A stretch of DNA of 28,914 nucleotides from Rhizobiales bacterium TMED168. Lineage in GTDB: Bacteria; Pseudomonadota; Alphaproteobacteria; MED-G09. Shown here in pieces: positions 1 through 8,335 of the stretch. The stretch lies in contig NHHR02000001.1 in assembly GCA_002170885.2 (NCBI GenBank), positions 1 to 28,914 on the forward strand, read 5' to 3'. Positions within the stretch are counted from its first letter, which is position 1. Each line of letters opens with the position of its first letter. Position numbers and translations under genes: made by a program. The notes below the pieces were generated by a model that saw nothing but the letters and a program-made list of their open reading frames with translations, was not told the origin of the DNA and did not search any database.

Positions 1-8
1 ATAATATT

Positions 9-95
9 GCGGCCGTGGCGGAACTGGTAGACGCGCAGCGTTGAGGTCGCTGTGGGATAAAACCCGTGGAAGTTCGAGTCTTCTCGGCCGCACCA
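9..95 (+). tRNA. tRNA-Leu, anticodon GAG
   Basis: A class II (long variable arm) tRNA. The 7-bp acceptor stem pairs perfectly between 9-15 (GCGGCCG) and 85-91 (CGGCCGC), followed by discriminator A92 and an encoded CCA at 93-95. The anticodon loop TTGAGGT lies at 41-47 with GAG at 43-45. The D-arm TGGTAGACGC, the long variable arm and the T-arm GTTCGAGTC match bacterial tRNA-Leu. It reads CUC/CUU leucine codons. The gene begins only 8 nt into the window, so its promoter is not visible. Confidence 0.97.
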
Positions 96-113
96 ATTTG
101 TAGAGCAATCATA

Positions 114-1481
114 ATGAATGATATTAATTTAAATAATAATTTTACTCCATTTGATCCATCAATAATTTCAAATATTATGGATGCACTTGATTCTGCAGAT
201 AAAAATAAAGTGATATTAATTACGAAAGATTTATCTGCCGCTGACATTGCCGATATTATAAATTTAATTCCAAGATCAGAGGTAAAGAACTTTGTAGAAT
301 TTATTGAAAACGATTTTAATCCAGAGATTCTAGCTGAATTAGAAGAGCACTTGAGAGAGGAAGTAATAAATTATTTAGGTCCAACTCACGTTGCCGAGTT
401 TTTGCAAAAATTAGAAACTGATGATGCTGTTCATGTCATAGAAGATCTTGAGGAAAGGGATAAAAATATTATTCTAAATAAAATTCCTGATGTTGATAGA
501 AAAGATCTTGAGTTATCGCTTAATTATCCAGAAGATAGCGCGGGTAGGTTAATGTCTTTTGATTTTGTTTCATTAACACCAGATATGAATGTTGGTGATG
601 CAATAGACCGTTTTAGGCTTAATGACGAACTTCCTATAGAATTTTATGAAATTTATTTAGTTGATAATTCCTCTAAACCAATTGCAGCAATATCATTATC
701 AAATATAATTAGATCCTCAAGAGATAAAAATTTAAAAGATCTTCAGTCTCACGAATTAGTTATGATTTCCGCTGATATGGATAGAGAATTAGTTGCCTAC
801 CAATTTGAAAGATTTGATCTTGTTTCTGCCCCAGTTATAGATAGTGAAGAAAGGCTTATTGGTGTTATTACTGCAGATGATATTGTTGAGGTTTTTAAAG
901 ACGAGGCTGGAGAGGATATTAAATTGCTTGGAGGTGTTGGTGATGAAGATATTTCTGATAGTGTAATAGAAACATCTAGGGGACGTTTTTCATGGTTATT
1001 TATAAATTTAATTACTGCAATAATTGCATCTATAGTTATAGGAATTTTTGATAGAACTATTGAGGAAATGGTTGCACTGGCTATTTTAATGCCAATAGTA
1101 GCATCAATGGGTGGTAATGCTGGAACACAAACTCTAACTATAGCTGTTAGATCTCTCTCAACCAGGGACCTTATTCCACTAAATTACAAAAGAATCATTA
1201 ATAGAGAAATACTTGTAAGTTTTTTAAATGGATTTTTGTTTGCTATTATTTTAGGAATTTTAAGCTCTTTATGGTTTTCTAATACTGCTTTGGGAATAGT
1301 TTTAGCCGTTGCAATGATTCTAAATATGGTTACTGCCGGTTTTTCAGGTATTATAATACCTTTATTTTTAAATAAAGTTGGAGTTGATCCAGCTTTAGCC
1401 TCAAGTGTTTTTGTTACAACAGTTACCGATGTAGTTGGGTTTCTAACATTCTTGGGTCTTGCTGCTGTATTTTTGGTATAG
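114..1481 (+). CDS. mgtE: Magnesium transporter MgtE
   Basis: MgtE-family Mg2+ channel/transporter of the inner membrane, 455 aa, the usual family length. Order of domains: a cytosolic acidic N-domain (about residues 20-140), a CBS pair (about 145-265), a plug helix, and a five-helix membrane domain (about 293-455). Visible signature elements are MPIVASMGGNAGTQT (326-340) and TTVTDVVGF (435-443); D439 corresponds to the pore Mg2+-binding aspartate of the family. The open frame runs upstream into the tRNA, but those residues are unlike MgtE, so I place the start at the ATG at 114 (MNDINL). Only 18 nt separate this ATG from the tRNA CCA, with at best a weak AGAG ribosome-binding site. There is no space for an M-box or other Mg2+ riboswitch. 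Co-transcription with the tRNA is inferred. Confidence 0.95.
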   Translation: MNDINLNNNFTPFDPSIISNIMDALDSADKNKVILITKDLSAADIADIINLIPRSEVKNFVEFIENDFNPEILAELEEHLREEVINYLGPTHVAEFLQKLETDDAVHVIEDLEERDKNIILNKIPDVDRKDLELSLNYPEDSAGRLMSFDFVSLTPDMNVGDAIDRFRLNDELPIEFYEIYLVDNSSKPIAAISLSNIIRSSRDKNLKDLQSHELVMISADMDRELVAYQFERFDLVSAPVIDSEERLIGVITADDIVEVFKDEAGEDIKLLGGVGDEDISDSVIETSRGRFSWLFINLITAIIASIVIGIFDRTIEEMVALAILMPIVASMGGNAGTQTLTIAVRSLSTRDLIPLNYKRIINREILVSFLNGFLFAIILGILSSLWFSNTALGIVLAVAMILNMVTAGFSGIIIPLFLNKVGVDPALASSVFVTTVTDVVGFLTFLGLAAVFLV

Positions 1482-1489
1482 TTTTGTTT

Positions 1490-1903
1490 GTGAATTTAAA
1501 AAAGTTATGTGTTGGAGCTGAAACACCTTCTGATCTATTTTATAGACAAGAGTATATGAGGGAAAAATATAAAAAAACTATTCACATTACTAGAATGTTT
1601 CCAAAAAGAGCTGAAGAATTGATCAGTGGCGGATCTATTTATTGGGTTATAAAAGGAAAAATTTGTGTAAGGCAGAACATTCTGAAAGTAGAAAAATTTA
1701 CTGATCTAAATGAAATTAAAAAGTGCAAAATTGAACTAAGTGATAAATTATTTTTAACCATACCTTATAAAGTTAGACCTTTTCAGGGTTGGAGATATTT
1801 AGAAAAAAAAGATACCCCAGATGATATTAAAATATTCAATATCAATAATTTAGATGATAATAATAAAATTATTACTGAACTTCACGATTTAGGACTTGTA
1901 TGA
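1490..1903 (+). CDS. DUF1489 family protein
   Basis: A conserved protein of unknown function, about 137 aa, found mainly in alphaproteobacteria. Recognisable family elements are the N-terminal LKKLCVG, then HITRMFPKRAEELISGGSIY, WVIKGKICVRQNI, and FQGWRYL towards the C-terminus. The GTG at 1490 gives the family-like start MNLKKLCVG. A TTG at 1484 would add two residues. It starts 8 nt after the mgtE stop and ends 3 nt before the J-domain gene, so it is probably in the same transcription unit. No membrane segment or signal peptide is apparent. I assign no biochemical role. Confidence 0.85.
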   Translation: MNLKKLCVGAETPSDLFYRQEYMREKYKKTIHITRMFPKRAEELISGGSIYWVIKGKICVRQNILKVEKFTDLNEIKKCKIELSDKLFLTIPYKVRPFQGWRYLEKKDTPDDIKIFNINNLDDNNKIITELHDLGLV

Positions 1904-1906
1904 TAA

Positions 1907-2371
1907 ATGATTTTTTTTCTAGGTATAATATTTTTAGTTTTGATGATATTTTTTTTTGATTGGATTACCAACTCTAATAAAAATAAATTTAATAAAAAAA
2001 TTCAATTTTTTATTGTCATAATTTCTTCAATTATAGGTTTAACTTTATTAATAGCTGGTCTCTACAAATATTCTACGTTGTTCTTATCAGTTGCAGCCTG
2101 GTTTTTAAGAAAAAAGTTTATTTTTGATATAATTCTGAATTTTTTTAGAAAAAAAAATCTAAATGATAGTAAAAAATTTCAAGAAACTTTATCTTTAAGT
2201 GAGTCATACGACCTTTTGGGTGTTGACGAAAAAACATCAACAGAAGATATAATCAAGTCGCATAAAGAATTGATTAGAAAGCTACATCCTGATAAAGGTG
2301 GTTCATCATATTTAAGTGCGAAGATTAATCAAGCAAGAGATAATATTTTAGAAGACAGAAAGAAAAGTTAA
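1907..2371 (+). CDS. Membrane-anchored J-domain protein, Tim14/Pam18-like
   Basis: A 154-aa protein with two or three hydrophobic segments (about 1-19, 31-53 and perhaps 56-67), a basic linker, and a C-terminal J domain (about 98-150). The J domain holds the HPD tripeptide at 127-129, which in this family stimulates Hsp70 (DnaK) ATPase. The stretch [19 protein letters not shown] closely resembles the helix III region of mitochondrial Pam18/Tim14. The topology, with N-terminal membrane anchor and C-terminal J domain, also matches. A membrane-tethered DnaK co-chaperone role is inferred; the client is unknown. It lies 4 nt upstream of clpS, which places it next to a protein quality-control pair. 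Confidence 0.82.
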   Translation: MIFFLGIIFLVLMIFFFDWITNSNKNKFNKKIQFFIVIISSIIGLTLLIAGLYKYSTLFLSVAAWFLRKKFIFDIILNFFRKKNLNDSKKFQETLSLSESYDLLGVDEKTSTEDIIKSHKELIRKLHPDKGGSSYLSAKINQARDNILEDRKKS

Positions 2372-2375
2372 TAAA

Positions 2376-2699
2376 ATGGTAGATAAATTTAATTTTGAAG
2401 ACGATAATGAATCTTCAATTAAAACAGATACAAAAAATAAGGTCAAAAAACCTTCACTTTATAAAGTTTTAATTTTAAATGATGATTATACACCTATGGA
2501 ATTTGTGATATATTTACTTAAAATTTTTTTCAACAAAAGTAACGAAGAGGCTACAAAAATTATGCTTCATGTTCACCAGAATGGAATAGGTGTTTGTGGT
2601 ATATTTTCCTTTGAGATAGCTGAAACAAAAGTTATTCAGGTCCTTGACACATCAAGAAAAAATAACCATCCTTTACAATGCACCATGGAAAAAGTTTAA
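2376..2699 (+). CDS. clpS: ATP-dependent Clp protease adaptor ClpS
   Basis: A 107-aa N-recognin adaptor that delivers N-end-rule substrates to ClpAP. The N-terminal tail (1-25) is polar and disordered-looking, as in the family, where it engages ClpA. The folded core begins at about residue 29. It contains the substrate-pocket element [10 protein letters not shown] (35-44), the HVHQNG segment (65-70), the [15 protein letters not shown] strand region and the terminal [10 protein letters not shown]. Length and motifs are all canonical. Its TAA abuts the ATG of clpA (TAAATG), indicating translational coupling with its partner ATPase. Confidence 0.97.
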   Translation: MVDKFNFEDDNESSIKTDTKNKVKKPSLYKVLILNDDYTPMEFVIYLLKIFFNKSNEEATKIMLHVHQNGIGVCGIFSFEIAETKVIQVLDTSRKNNHPLQCTMEKV

Positions 2700-4997
2700 A
2701 TGACATCATTTTCACAAACACTTGAGGAAACTCTTCAGAGATCTATTGATTATGCTTCTCAAAAAAAACACGAACACGTTACAATTGAACATCTTTTACT
2801 ATCGTTAACAGATGATAAAGATGCTCAAAAAGTGTTTTTAGCCTGTGGTCTTGATATATCTATTCTAAAGGATGATTTGATTGAGTTTATAGATGATCAA
2901 AGTTATCTTGTGGTAGATAGAGATGAGTTAGTTCCTGAGCCAACCGCTGGTTATAGGACAGTAATAACAAGAGCTGCTATACATGTTCAGCAATCAGGAA
3001 ACCAAGAAGTTAATGGTGGGAATGTTATTGTTGCTATTTTTTCCCAACAAGAGAGTCAATCAGTTTACCTTTTGGAAAAACAAGAAATGACACGTTATGA
3101 CGCTGTTCAGTTTATGGCGCATGGAATTAAAAAAAATCAGAGTTTTTCATCTATAAGCCCTAACGAAGGTCCTTCTAGCTTCGAAAATGAAGATGCTGAA
3201 TCTAGTAAAGAGAGTGCATTAGATGCATTTTGTGAAGATCTTAATTTAAAAGCAAAGAAGCAATTAATTGATCCTTTAATTGGAAGATCAGGCGAAGTTG
3301 ATAGACTTATACAAATTTTAAGTAGAAGAAGAAAAAATAATCCTATTTTAGTTGGTGATCCAGGTGTTGGAAAAACTGCAATAGTTGAGGGATTAGCTTT
3401 TAGGATTATTGAAAATGATGTTCCGGAAGTAATTTCTAAGACTAAAATTTTCTCTCTAGATATGGGAGCCATACTAGCAGGAACAAGATACAGAGGTGAT
3501 TTTGAAGAAAGAATAAAAGCTGTATTAAAGGAAATTGAAGATCAAGATGATGCAGTATTATTCATTGATGAAATTCACACTGTTATAGGTGCGGGTTCAA
3601 CTTCAGGAGGTTCTATGGATGCATCTAATTTATTAAAACCTTCTTTACAGGGCCAGCAGCTCAGGTGTATTGGATCTACAACTTATAAAGAATATAGACA
3701 GTTTTTTGATAAAGATAGAGCCTTGTCAAGAAGGTTTCAAAAAATCGATATAGATGAACCAAGTGTCTCTGATACAATTAAAATTTTAATGGGCTTAAAA
3801 ACAAGATTTGAAGATTTTCATGGTTTAAAATATTCTAATGAAGCTATCAAAACTGCCGTTGAATTGTCATCCAGGTATATGAATGATAAAAAACTCCCAG
3901 ATAAAGCTATTGATGTTATTGATGAAACGGGTGCTTCTCAAAAATTAAAACCCATATCAAAAAGAAAAAAATTAATAAGTCAAAAAGATATTGAGTTAAC
4001 CATCTCTAAAATGGCTAAAATTCCATCAAAACATGTAACAAGGAATGATAGCGAAAAACTTAAAGACTTAGATAAATCTCTTAAAAGGTTTATTTTTGGG
4101 CAAGATAAAGCAATTGATGAAATTGTTGCATCAATAAGATTATCTAGGGCAGGCCTTAGAGACCTCCAAAAACCTATTGGTTCATATCTTTTTGCAGGTC
4201 CAACAGGGGTAGGTAAGACAGAGTTAGTTAGACAGCTTTCGTCAGTTTTAAGTGTTGAGTTACTAAGATTTGATATGTCTGAGTATATGGAACGTCATGC
4301 AGTATCCCGCTTAATAGGAGCCCCTCCTGGTTATGTAGGATTTGACCAAGGGGGACTATTAACAGATGGTGTGGATCAAAACCCTTATAGTATTGTTTTA
4401 CTTGATGAAATTGAAAAGGCTCATCCAGATATTTTTAATGTTTTACTGCAGATTATGGATCATGGCACTTTAACAGATCAAAATGGAAGAAAAGTAGATT
4501 TTAGAAATACTATTATAATTTTAACAACAAATGCAGGTGCATCAGATCTAGCAAAACCTGCTTTAGGATTTAATAGGGAAGAAAGGGAGGGTGATGATAC
4601 TGAAGCAATAGACAGATTATTTAATCCTGAATTTAGAAATAGATTAGATTCTATAATTTCGTTTAATTCTTTACCCGACCAGGTTATTCAAAAGGTTGTA
4701 GAAAAATTTATTCTCGAGCTAGAATCTCAATTAGATAATAAAAATGTGTTTATTAATATTTCTGCCGAAGCTGCTAGCTGGCTAGGTAAAAAAGGTTATG
4801 ACAAAAATATGGGTGCTCGACCTTTAGCAAGACTTATTCAGGAAAAGGTAAAAAAACCAATTGCTGAGGAAATTTTATATGGCGTTTTAGAGAAAGGTGG
4901 AACAGTTAATGTTTCTTTGAAGAAAAAAGATTTATATTTTTCATATAAACCATTGAATAAAAACAATAAAATTAAAAAAGAACTTATTAAGAGTTAA
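2700..4997 (+). CDS. clpA: ATP-dependent Clp protease ATP-binding subunit ClpA
   Basis: Hexameric AAA+ unfoldase that feeds substrates to ClpP, 765 aa. Domains: a Clp N-domain (about 1-145) that binds ClpS; AAA-1 with Walker A GDPGVGKT (219-226) and Walker B LFIDE (287-291); and AAA-2 with Walker A GPTGVGKT (500-507), Walker B VLLDE (566-570) and a C-terminal D2-small domain. The ClpP-docking loop carries LGF (622-624) where E. coli ClpA has IGL, followed by FNPEFRNRLD. There is no ClpB-type middle coiled coil, which separates it from ClpB/ClpC. ClpP is not in this window. The 3' end overlaps the convergent HIT gene by 4 nt. Confidence 0.97.
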   Translation: MTSFSQTLEETLQRSIDYASQKKHEHVTIEHLLLSLTDDKDAQKVFLACGLDISILKDDLIEFIDDQSYLVVDRDELVPEPTAGYRTVITRAAIHVQQSGNQEVNGGNVIVAIFSQQESQSVYLLEKQEMTRYDAVQFMAHGIKKNQSFSSISPNEGPSSFENEDAESSKESALDAFCEDLNLKAKKQLIDPLIGRSGEVDRLIQILSRRRKNNPILVGDPGVGKTAIVEGLAFRIIENDVPEVISKTKIFSLDMGAILAGTRYRGDFEERIKAVLKEIEDQDDAVLFIDEIHTVIGAGSTSGGSMDASNLLKPSLQGQQLRCIGSTTYKEYRQFFDKDRALSRRFQKIDIDEPSVSDTIKILMGLKTRFEDFHGLKYSNEAIKTAVELSSRYMNDKKLPDKAIDVIDETGASQKLKPISKRKKLISQKDIELTISKMAKIPSKHVTRNDSEKLKDLDKSLKRFIFGQDKAIDEIVASIRLSRAGLRDLQKPIGSYLFAGPTGVGKTELVRQLSSVLSVELLRFDMSEYMERHAVSRLIGAPPGYVGFDQGGLLTDGVDQNPYSIVLLDEIEKAHPDIFNVLLQIMDHGTLTDQNGRKVDFRNTIIILTTNAGASDLAKPALGFNREEREGDDTEAIDRLFNPEFRNRLDSIISFNSLPDQVIQKVVEKFILELESQLDNKNVFINISAEAASWLGKKGYDKNMGARPLARLIQEKVKKPIAEEILYGVLEKGGTVNVSLKKKDLYFSYKPLNKNNKIKKELIKS

Positions 4998-5416
4998 TTT
5001 TTAATATTATCTCTAATTTTTTCTGCTTCTTTTTTTAAGGTTTCAAAATCAACCATTTCTGAAGCATGAAATTTATAATTTAGACCCTCTTTCCTTGGTA
5101 TTAAATGAAAATGTAAATGAAATACTGTTTGTCCTGCTTCTTGACCATTTAATTGCATAATCATAACCCCTGTTGGTGAGTAAACTTTCTTTATAGATTT
5201 AGCAATTTTCCTTATCGCATCCATCATAGGAATAAAATAATCTTCAGGTAGGTCATAAATATTTTCAGTATTATATTTTGGTATTACTAATGTATGGCCT
5301 ATTGCTTGTGGCATCACATCCATAAAGGCTAAAATATAATTATTTTCCATGACTTTTGCGCAAGTTGCTTCGCCATTTATTATTTTAGCAAATATATTTT
5401 TTTCGTTGTAGGTCAT
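4994..5416 (-). CDS. HIT-family (histidine triad) nucleotide-binding protein
   Basis: A 140-aa HINT-branch histidine-triad protein. The catalytic triad motif HLHFHLIP carries H100, H102 and H104. The N-terminal half has the usual FAKIINGEA start and the LVIPKYNTENIYDL segment. Family members hydrolyse nucleoside phosphoramidates or related nucleotide conjugates; the physiological substrate is unknown here. The start ATG overlaps the stop of the upstream COG3146 gene as ATGA, indicating coupling. GNAT/COG3146 followed by HIT beside clpA is a familiar alphaproteobacterial neighbourhood. Confidence 0.93.
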   Translation of the reverse strand: MTYNEKNIFAKIINGEATCAKVMENNYILAFMDVMPQAIGHTLVIPKYNTENIYDLPEDYFIPMMDAIRKIAKSIKKVYSPTGVMIMQLNGQEAGQTVFHLHFHLIPRKEGLNYKFHASEMVDFETLKKEAEKIRDNIKN

Positions 5417-6574
5417 TTAGCTCCTTTTTTATAAGGTAAATAATTTTCAAGTATTTTTTTACTTTTTTCAATCTCAATTGATTCATAGTCTAAAAATTTT
5501 TCAACCGCACTATGAAAATTCTTTTCTAACATCCAATGGGCTGAATAAGTAATAATTGGTGAATACCCTCTGGAAATTTTGTGAGTTCCCTGTGCTCCTG
5601 CTTCAACAACTTTTATTTTATTTTGTATTGCATAATCTATTGCTTGGTAATAACACAACTCAAAATGAAGGAATTTATAATCTACTGTGCATCCCCAATT
5701 TCTCCCATATATACTATTTTCTCCAATAAAATTTAATGCCCCGGCAATATAATTATTATTTTTTTTTTGCCATTATTAAAAGAATATTATTCTTCATATT
5801 TTTTCCTACTGTAATAAAAAAATCTTTATTTAAATAGGCTTGTCCCCATTTTTTTATAGTTGTATCAAGATAAAAGTTATAAAATGAGTCCCAATGATGA
5901 TCTTTAATTTCATCACCTCTAAGATGTTCAATTTTAATTTCACTGTTGATAAAATTTAATCTTTCTTTTTTTATATTTTTTCTTTTACGAGATGATAAGG
6001 TTTCTAAAAAACTAGAAAAAGATTTATAATTATTATTTTTCCAATGAAACTGCTGATCTTTTCTAATTAACCAACCAAGTTTTCTTAATTTTTCAGCCTC
6101 TAAATTGTTTAAAAATGTTATATGTATTGACGAAGCTCCTATATTTGAGCAAAGCTTCATAAGCTCAGAGGAGATAAATTTAAAGATTTTATCATAATTA
6201 TAAGCTTCGTTAATTAAAAATCTCTTTCCTGTAACAGGAGTAAATGGAATAGATACCTGTAACTTAGGATAATATTGACCACCAGCCCTTTGATACGCAT
6301 TTGCCCATTCGTAATCAAATACATACTCTCCAGATGAATTAGTTTTAACATATGATGGCACACACCCAATAATTTCCTGATCATCATCCTTAATAATTAA
6401 ATGTGCAGAATTCCAACCTGAATCATTATTAATAGAATTACTCACTTCTAGAGCTTTTAAAAATTGGTAACTATTAAAGGGATTGTAATCTTTTTTATTT
6501 GAAGCACAAATATTCCATTTATTTTCATCAATACCAATTAATGATCTTTCGATTTTAGAGGAAAATTTTTTCAT
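5413..6574 (-). pseudogene. COG3146-type GNAT/FemAB-like acyltransferase, frameshifted at an A10 tract
   Basis: The first frame (6574 down to 5756, 272 aa) and a second frame (about 5759 down to 5413) together form one acyltransferase of the alphaproteobacterial COG3146 family (DUF482, GNAT/FemAB-like fold). The first frame ends MAKKK-stop inside a run of ten A on the coding strand (5759-5768). Removing one A gives an uninterrupted continuation beginning NNNYIAGALNFIGENSIYGR and running through FHFELCYYQ-like and EAGAQGTHKISRGY motifs to the normal C-terminus. The joined product is about 386 aa, close to family length. Everything else looks intact and under selection, so this is a recent slip, a sequencing error, or a gene rescued by slippage on the tract. 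Function is unproven; peptidoglycan or lipid-related acyl transfer has been suggested by annotation. It lies between ridA (6 nt) and the HIT gene (ATGA overlap). Confidence 0.85.
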
Positions 6575-6580
6575 TATAAT

Positions 6581-7045
6581 TTATGGATTAATTTCAAAAA
6601 TTGCGTCAATTTCAACAGACATACCTAATGGTAAAGAATTTGATCCTACAGCAAACCTTGAATGCCAACCATTTTTACCAAAAATCTCTATCATTAATTT
6701 TGAGGCACCTTCTATTACAAGGGCCTGGTCTTTAAAATCATTTTCACAATTAACAAAACCTCCTAATTTTAAACATTTATTGATTTTATCTAAATTACCA
6801 CAGGCCTCTCTAGCCTGGGCTAATATCATTTTACAGCATTGCTTTGCAGCATCCCTTCCTTCTTCTAAGGTAAGATCTGAACCTATTTTACCTGTAATAA
6901 GACCTTTTTCATTGAAAGGACCTTGTCCAGAAATAAATAATAAATTACTAGAAATAATATATGGTAAATAACTTGCTACTGGCGCAGCAGGTTGCGGAAG
7001 TTTTATACCCATTTCTAATAATTTATTTTCAATATTATTTGACAT
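6581..7045 (-). CDS. RidA (YjgF/YER057c/UK114) family protein
   Basis: A 154-aa member of the Rid family, longer than the roughly 128-aa archetypal RidA and resembling the 150-aa subgroup often labelled L-PSP endoribonuclease-like. Visible features are FISGQGPFNEKG near residues 37-48 and the C-terminal HSRFAVGSNSLPLGMSVEID. The arginine of that segment aligns with the imine-hydrolysing Arg of RidA. Archetypal RidA deaminates reactive 2-aminoacrylate; whether this subgroup does so is uncertain. A good AGAGG ribosome-binding site lies 5 nt before the ATG, inside the 3' end of dinB. The dinB stop abuts this start with no gap. Confidence 0.88.
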   Translation of the reverse strand: MSNNIENKLLEMGIKLPQPAAPVASYLPYIISSNLLFISGQGPFNEKGLITGKIGSDLTLEEGRDAAKQCCKMILAQAREACGNLDKINKCLKLGGFVNCENDFKDQALVIEGASKLMIEIFGKNGWHSRFAVGSNSLPLGMSVEIDAIFEINP

Positions 7046-8335
7046 CTAAACCTCTCTTAAAATTGATCTACCTTTTTTAACAAAACTTTTTCCAAATCTT
7101 TTTTTTATATCATCAATTGCCAATTCAATATTTCTATCTTTATTACTCTGAACATTTATTAAATCATACAGATCACATAATTCAGAGTCTTTTAAATTAG
7201 TTATTCCTACGCCTAATAGACGAAATTTTTTAATATTTATTTCACGAATTAATAACAACTTTGAACTTTGGTATATGATTTCAGCGATTTGAGTAGGTTC
7301 GTCAATTGTTATAGATCTTGAAATTAATTTAAAATCCTCAGTTTTTATTTTTAAATTAATAGTATTTCCTCCCAACTCTATTTTTTTAGCTCTATCTGAA
7401 ACTTTTTCACAAAGTTTCCAAAGTATATTTAAGAGAATATTTTTTTCATTGGTATCCTTTTCAAATGTAGTTTCATGACTGATACTTTTTACCTTTCTAT
7501 AAGATTTTATAGTTCTATTATCTTTTGCATTCGATAATGAATGTATATGTGATCCTATTGATCCATATCTTTTTATAATTTCTTTGAGGTCTGAGTCTTT
7601 TATTTGCCCAATAGTTTTTATTCCGTCATTGTTTAATTTATTTTTAAGTGTTTTTCCAACGCCCCATAATATTTCAACTGGTTTATTTTTTAGAAAATTT
7701 ACAGCTTCTTTTTTACCTATAACGGAAAAACCTCTTGGTTTGTCAATATCAGAGCAAATTTTTGCTAAAAATTTATTATAAGAGAGACCTATTGAAACAG
7801 ATATACCAACTTTATCTCTGACTTTTTTCGATAATTCAGCTAATAAAACAGCTGGTATTTTTTTATGTAGTTTAAATGTTCCTGATAAATCTAGAAAGGC
7901 TTCATCTAGTGATAGTGGTTCAACTAATGGGGTTAAATCTCTCATAATTTTATTTATTGTTTGAGAAGCCTCCCTATATTTTTGCATATTTGGCTTAATT
8001 ACAATTGCTTCAGGACATAACTTTAAAGCATTGTACATAGGCATAGCTGATTTTACACCTTTTGTTCTTGCTACATAACAAGCTGTAGAAACCACTCCTC
8101 TTTTTCCACCCCCAATAATTATTGCAGAATTTCTTAATTTTGGATTATCTCTTTTTTCGATTGAAGCGTAAAATGCGTCGCAGTCAACATGCGCTATATT
8201 AAGGTCTTCAATTTCTTTATTATTTAATATTTTTGCAGAATAGCAATTTTCACAAAATTCTTTTTCTTCGTTAAAGGTTTTAAAACATTCTCTGCAAATC
8301 GATACTATATTAATTTTATCTTTTTTTATTTTCAT
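7046..8335 (-). CDS. dinB: DNA polymerase IV (Y family) with N-terminal zinc ribbon
   Basis: Y-family translesion DNA polymerase, 429 aa. An N-terminal Cys4 ribbon (C14, C17, C28, C31) precedes the palm/fingers domain, a layout seen in alphaproteobacterial DinB. Catalytic acidic residues are visible in IAHVDCDAFYASIE (D51, D53) and LSLDEAFLD (D144, E145). F55 is the likely steric-gate residue. The helix-hairpin-helix thumb (about 215-270) and the little-finger domain (about 290-400) follow. I see no obvious C-terminal QLxLF clamp-binding motif. The start codon lies within the 3' end of the upstream HAD-like gene (20-nt overlap). It is the only start that keeps the zinc ribbon. Confidence 0.93.
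   Translation of the reverse strand: MKIKKDKINIVSICRECFKTFNEEKEFCENCYSAKILNNKEIEDLNIAHVDCDAFYASIEKRDNPKLRNSAIIIGGGKRGVVSTACYVARTKGVKSAMPMYNALKLCPEAIVIKPNMQKYREASQTINKIMRDLTPLVEPLSLDEAFLDLSGTFKLHKKIPAVLLAELSKKVRDKVGISVSIGLSYNKFLAKICSDIDKPRGFSVIGKKEAVNFLKNKPVEILWGVGKTLKNKLNNDGIKTIGQIKDSDLKEIIKRYGSIGSHIHSLSNAKDNRTIKSYRKVKSISHETTFEKDTNEKNILLNILWKLCEKVSDRAKKIELGGNTINLKIKTEDFKLISRSITIDEPTQIAEIIYQSSKLLLIREINIKKFRLLGVGITNLKDSELCDLYDLINVQSNKDRNIELAIDDIKKRFGKSFVKKGRSILREV

Noticed and set aside
66..113. In-frame upstream extension of mgtE beginning inside tRNA-Leu
   Set aside because: It would translate the T-arm and acceptor of a well-formed tRNA, and the extra 16 residues do not resemble MgtE. The ATG at 114 fits the family length.
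3137..3472. 111-codon open frame on the minus strand inside clpA
   Set aside because: It is fully antisense to a conserved AAA+ domain, shows no recognisable domain, and is a by-product of AT-rich codon use.
5413..5658. An independent 81-aa small gene starting with an internal methionine
   Set aside because: It continues upstream without stops to the A10 tract and matches the C-terminal part of the COG3146 family, so it is the tail of the frameshifted gene.
5759..5768. T10 run as an intrinsic terminator
   Set aside because: No GC-rich hairpin precedes it on either strand, and it lies inside a coding region.
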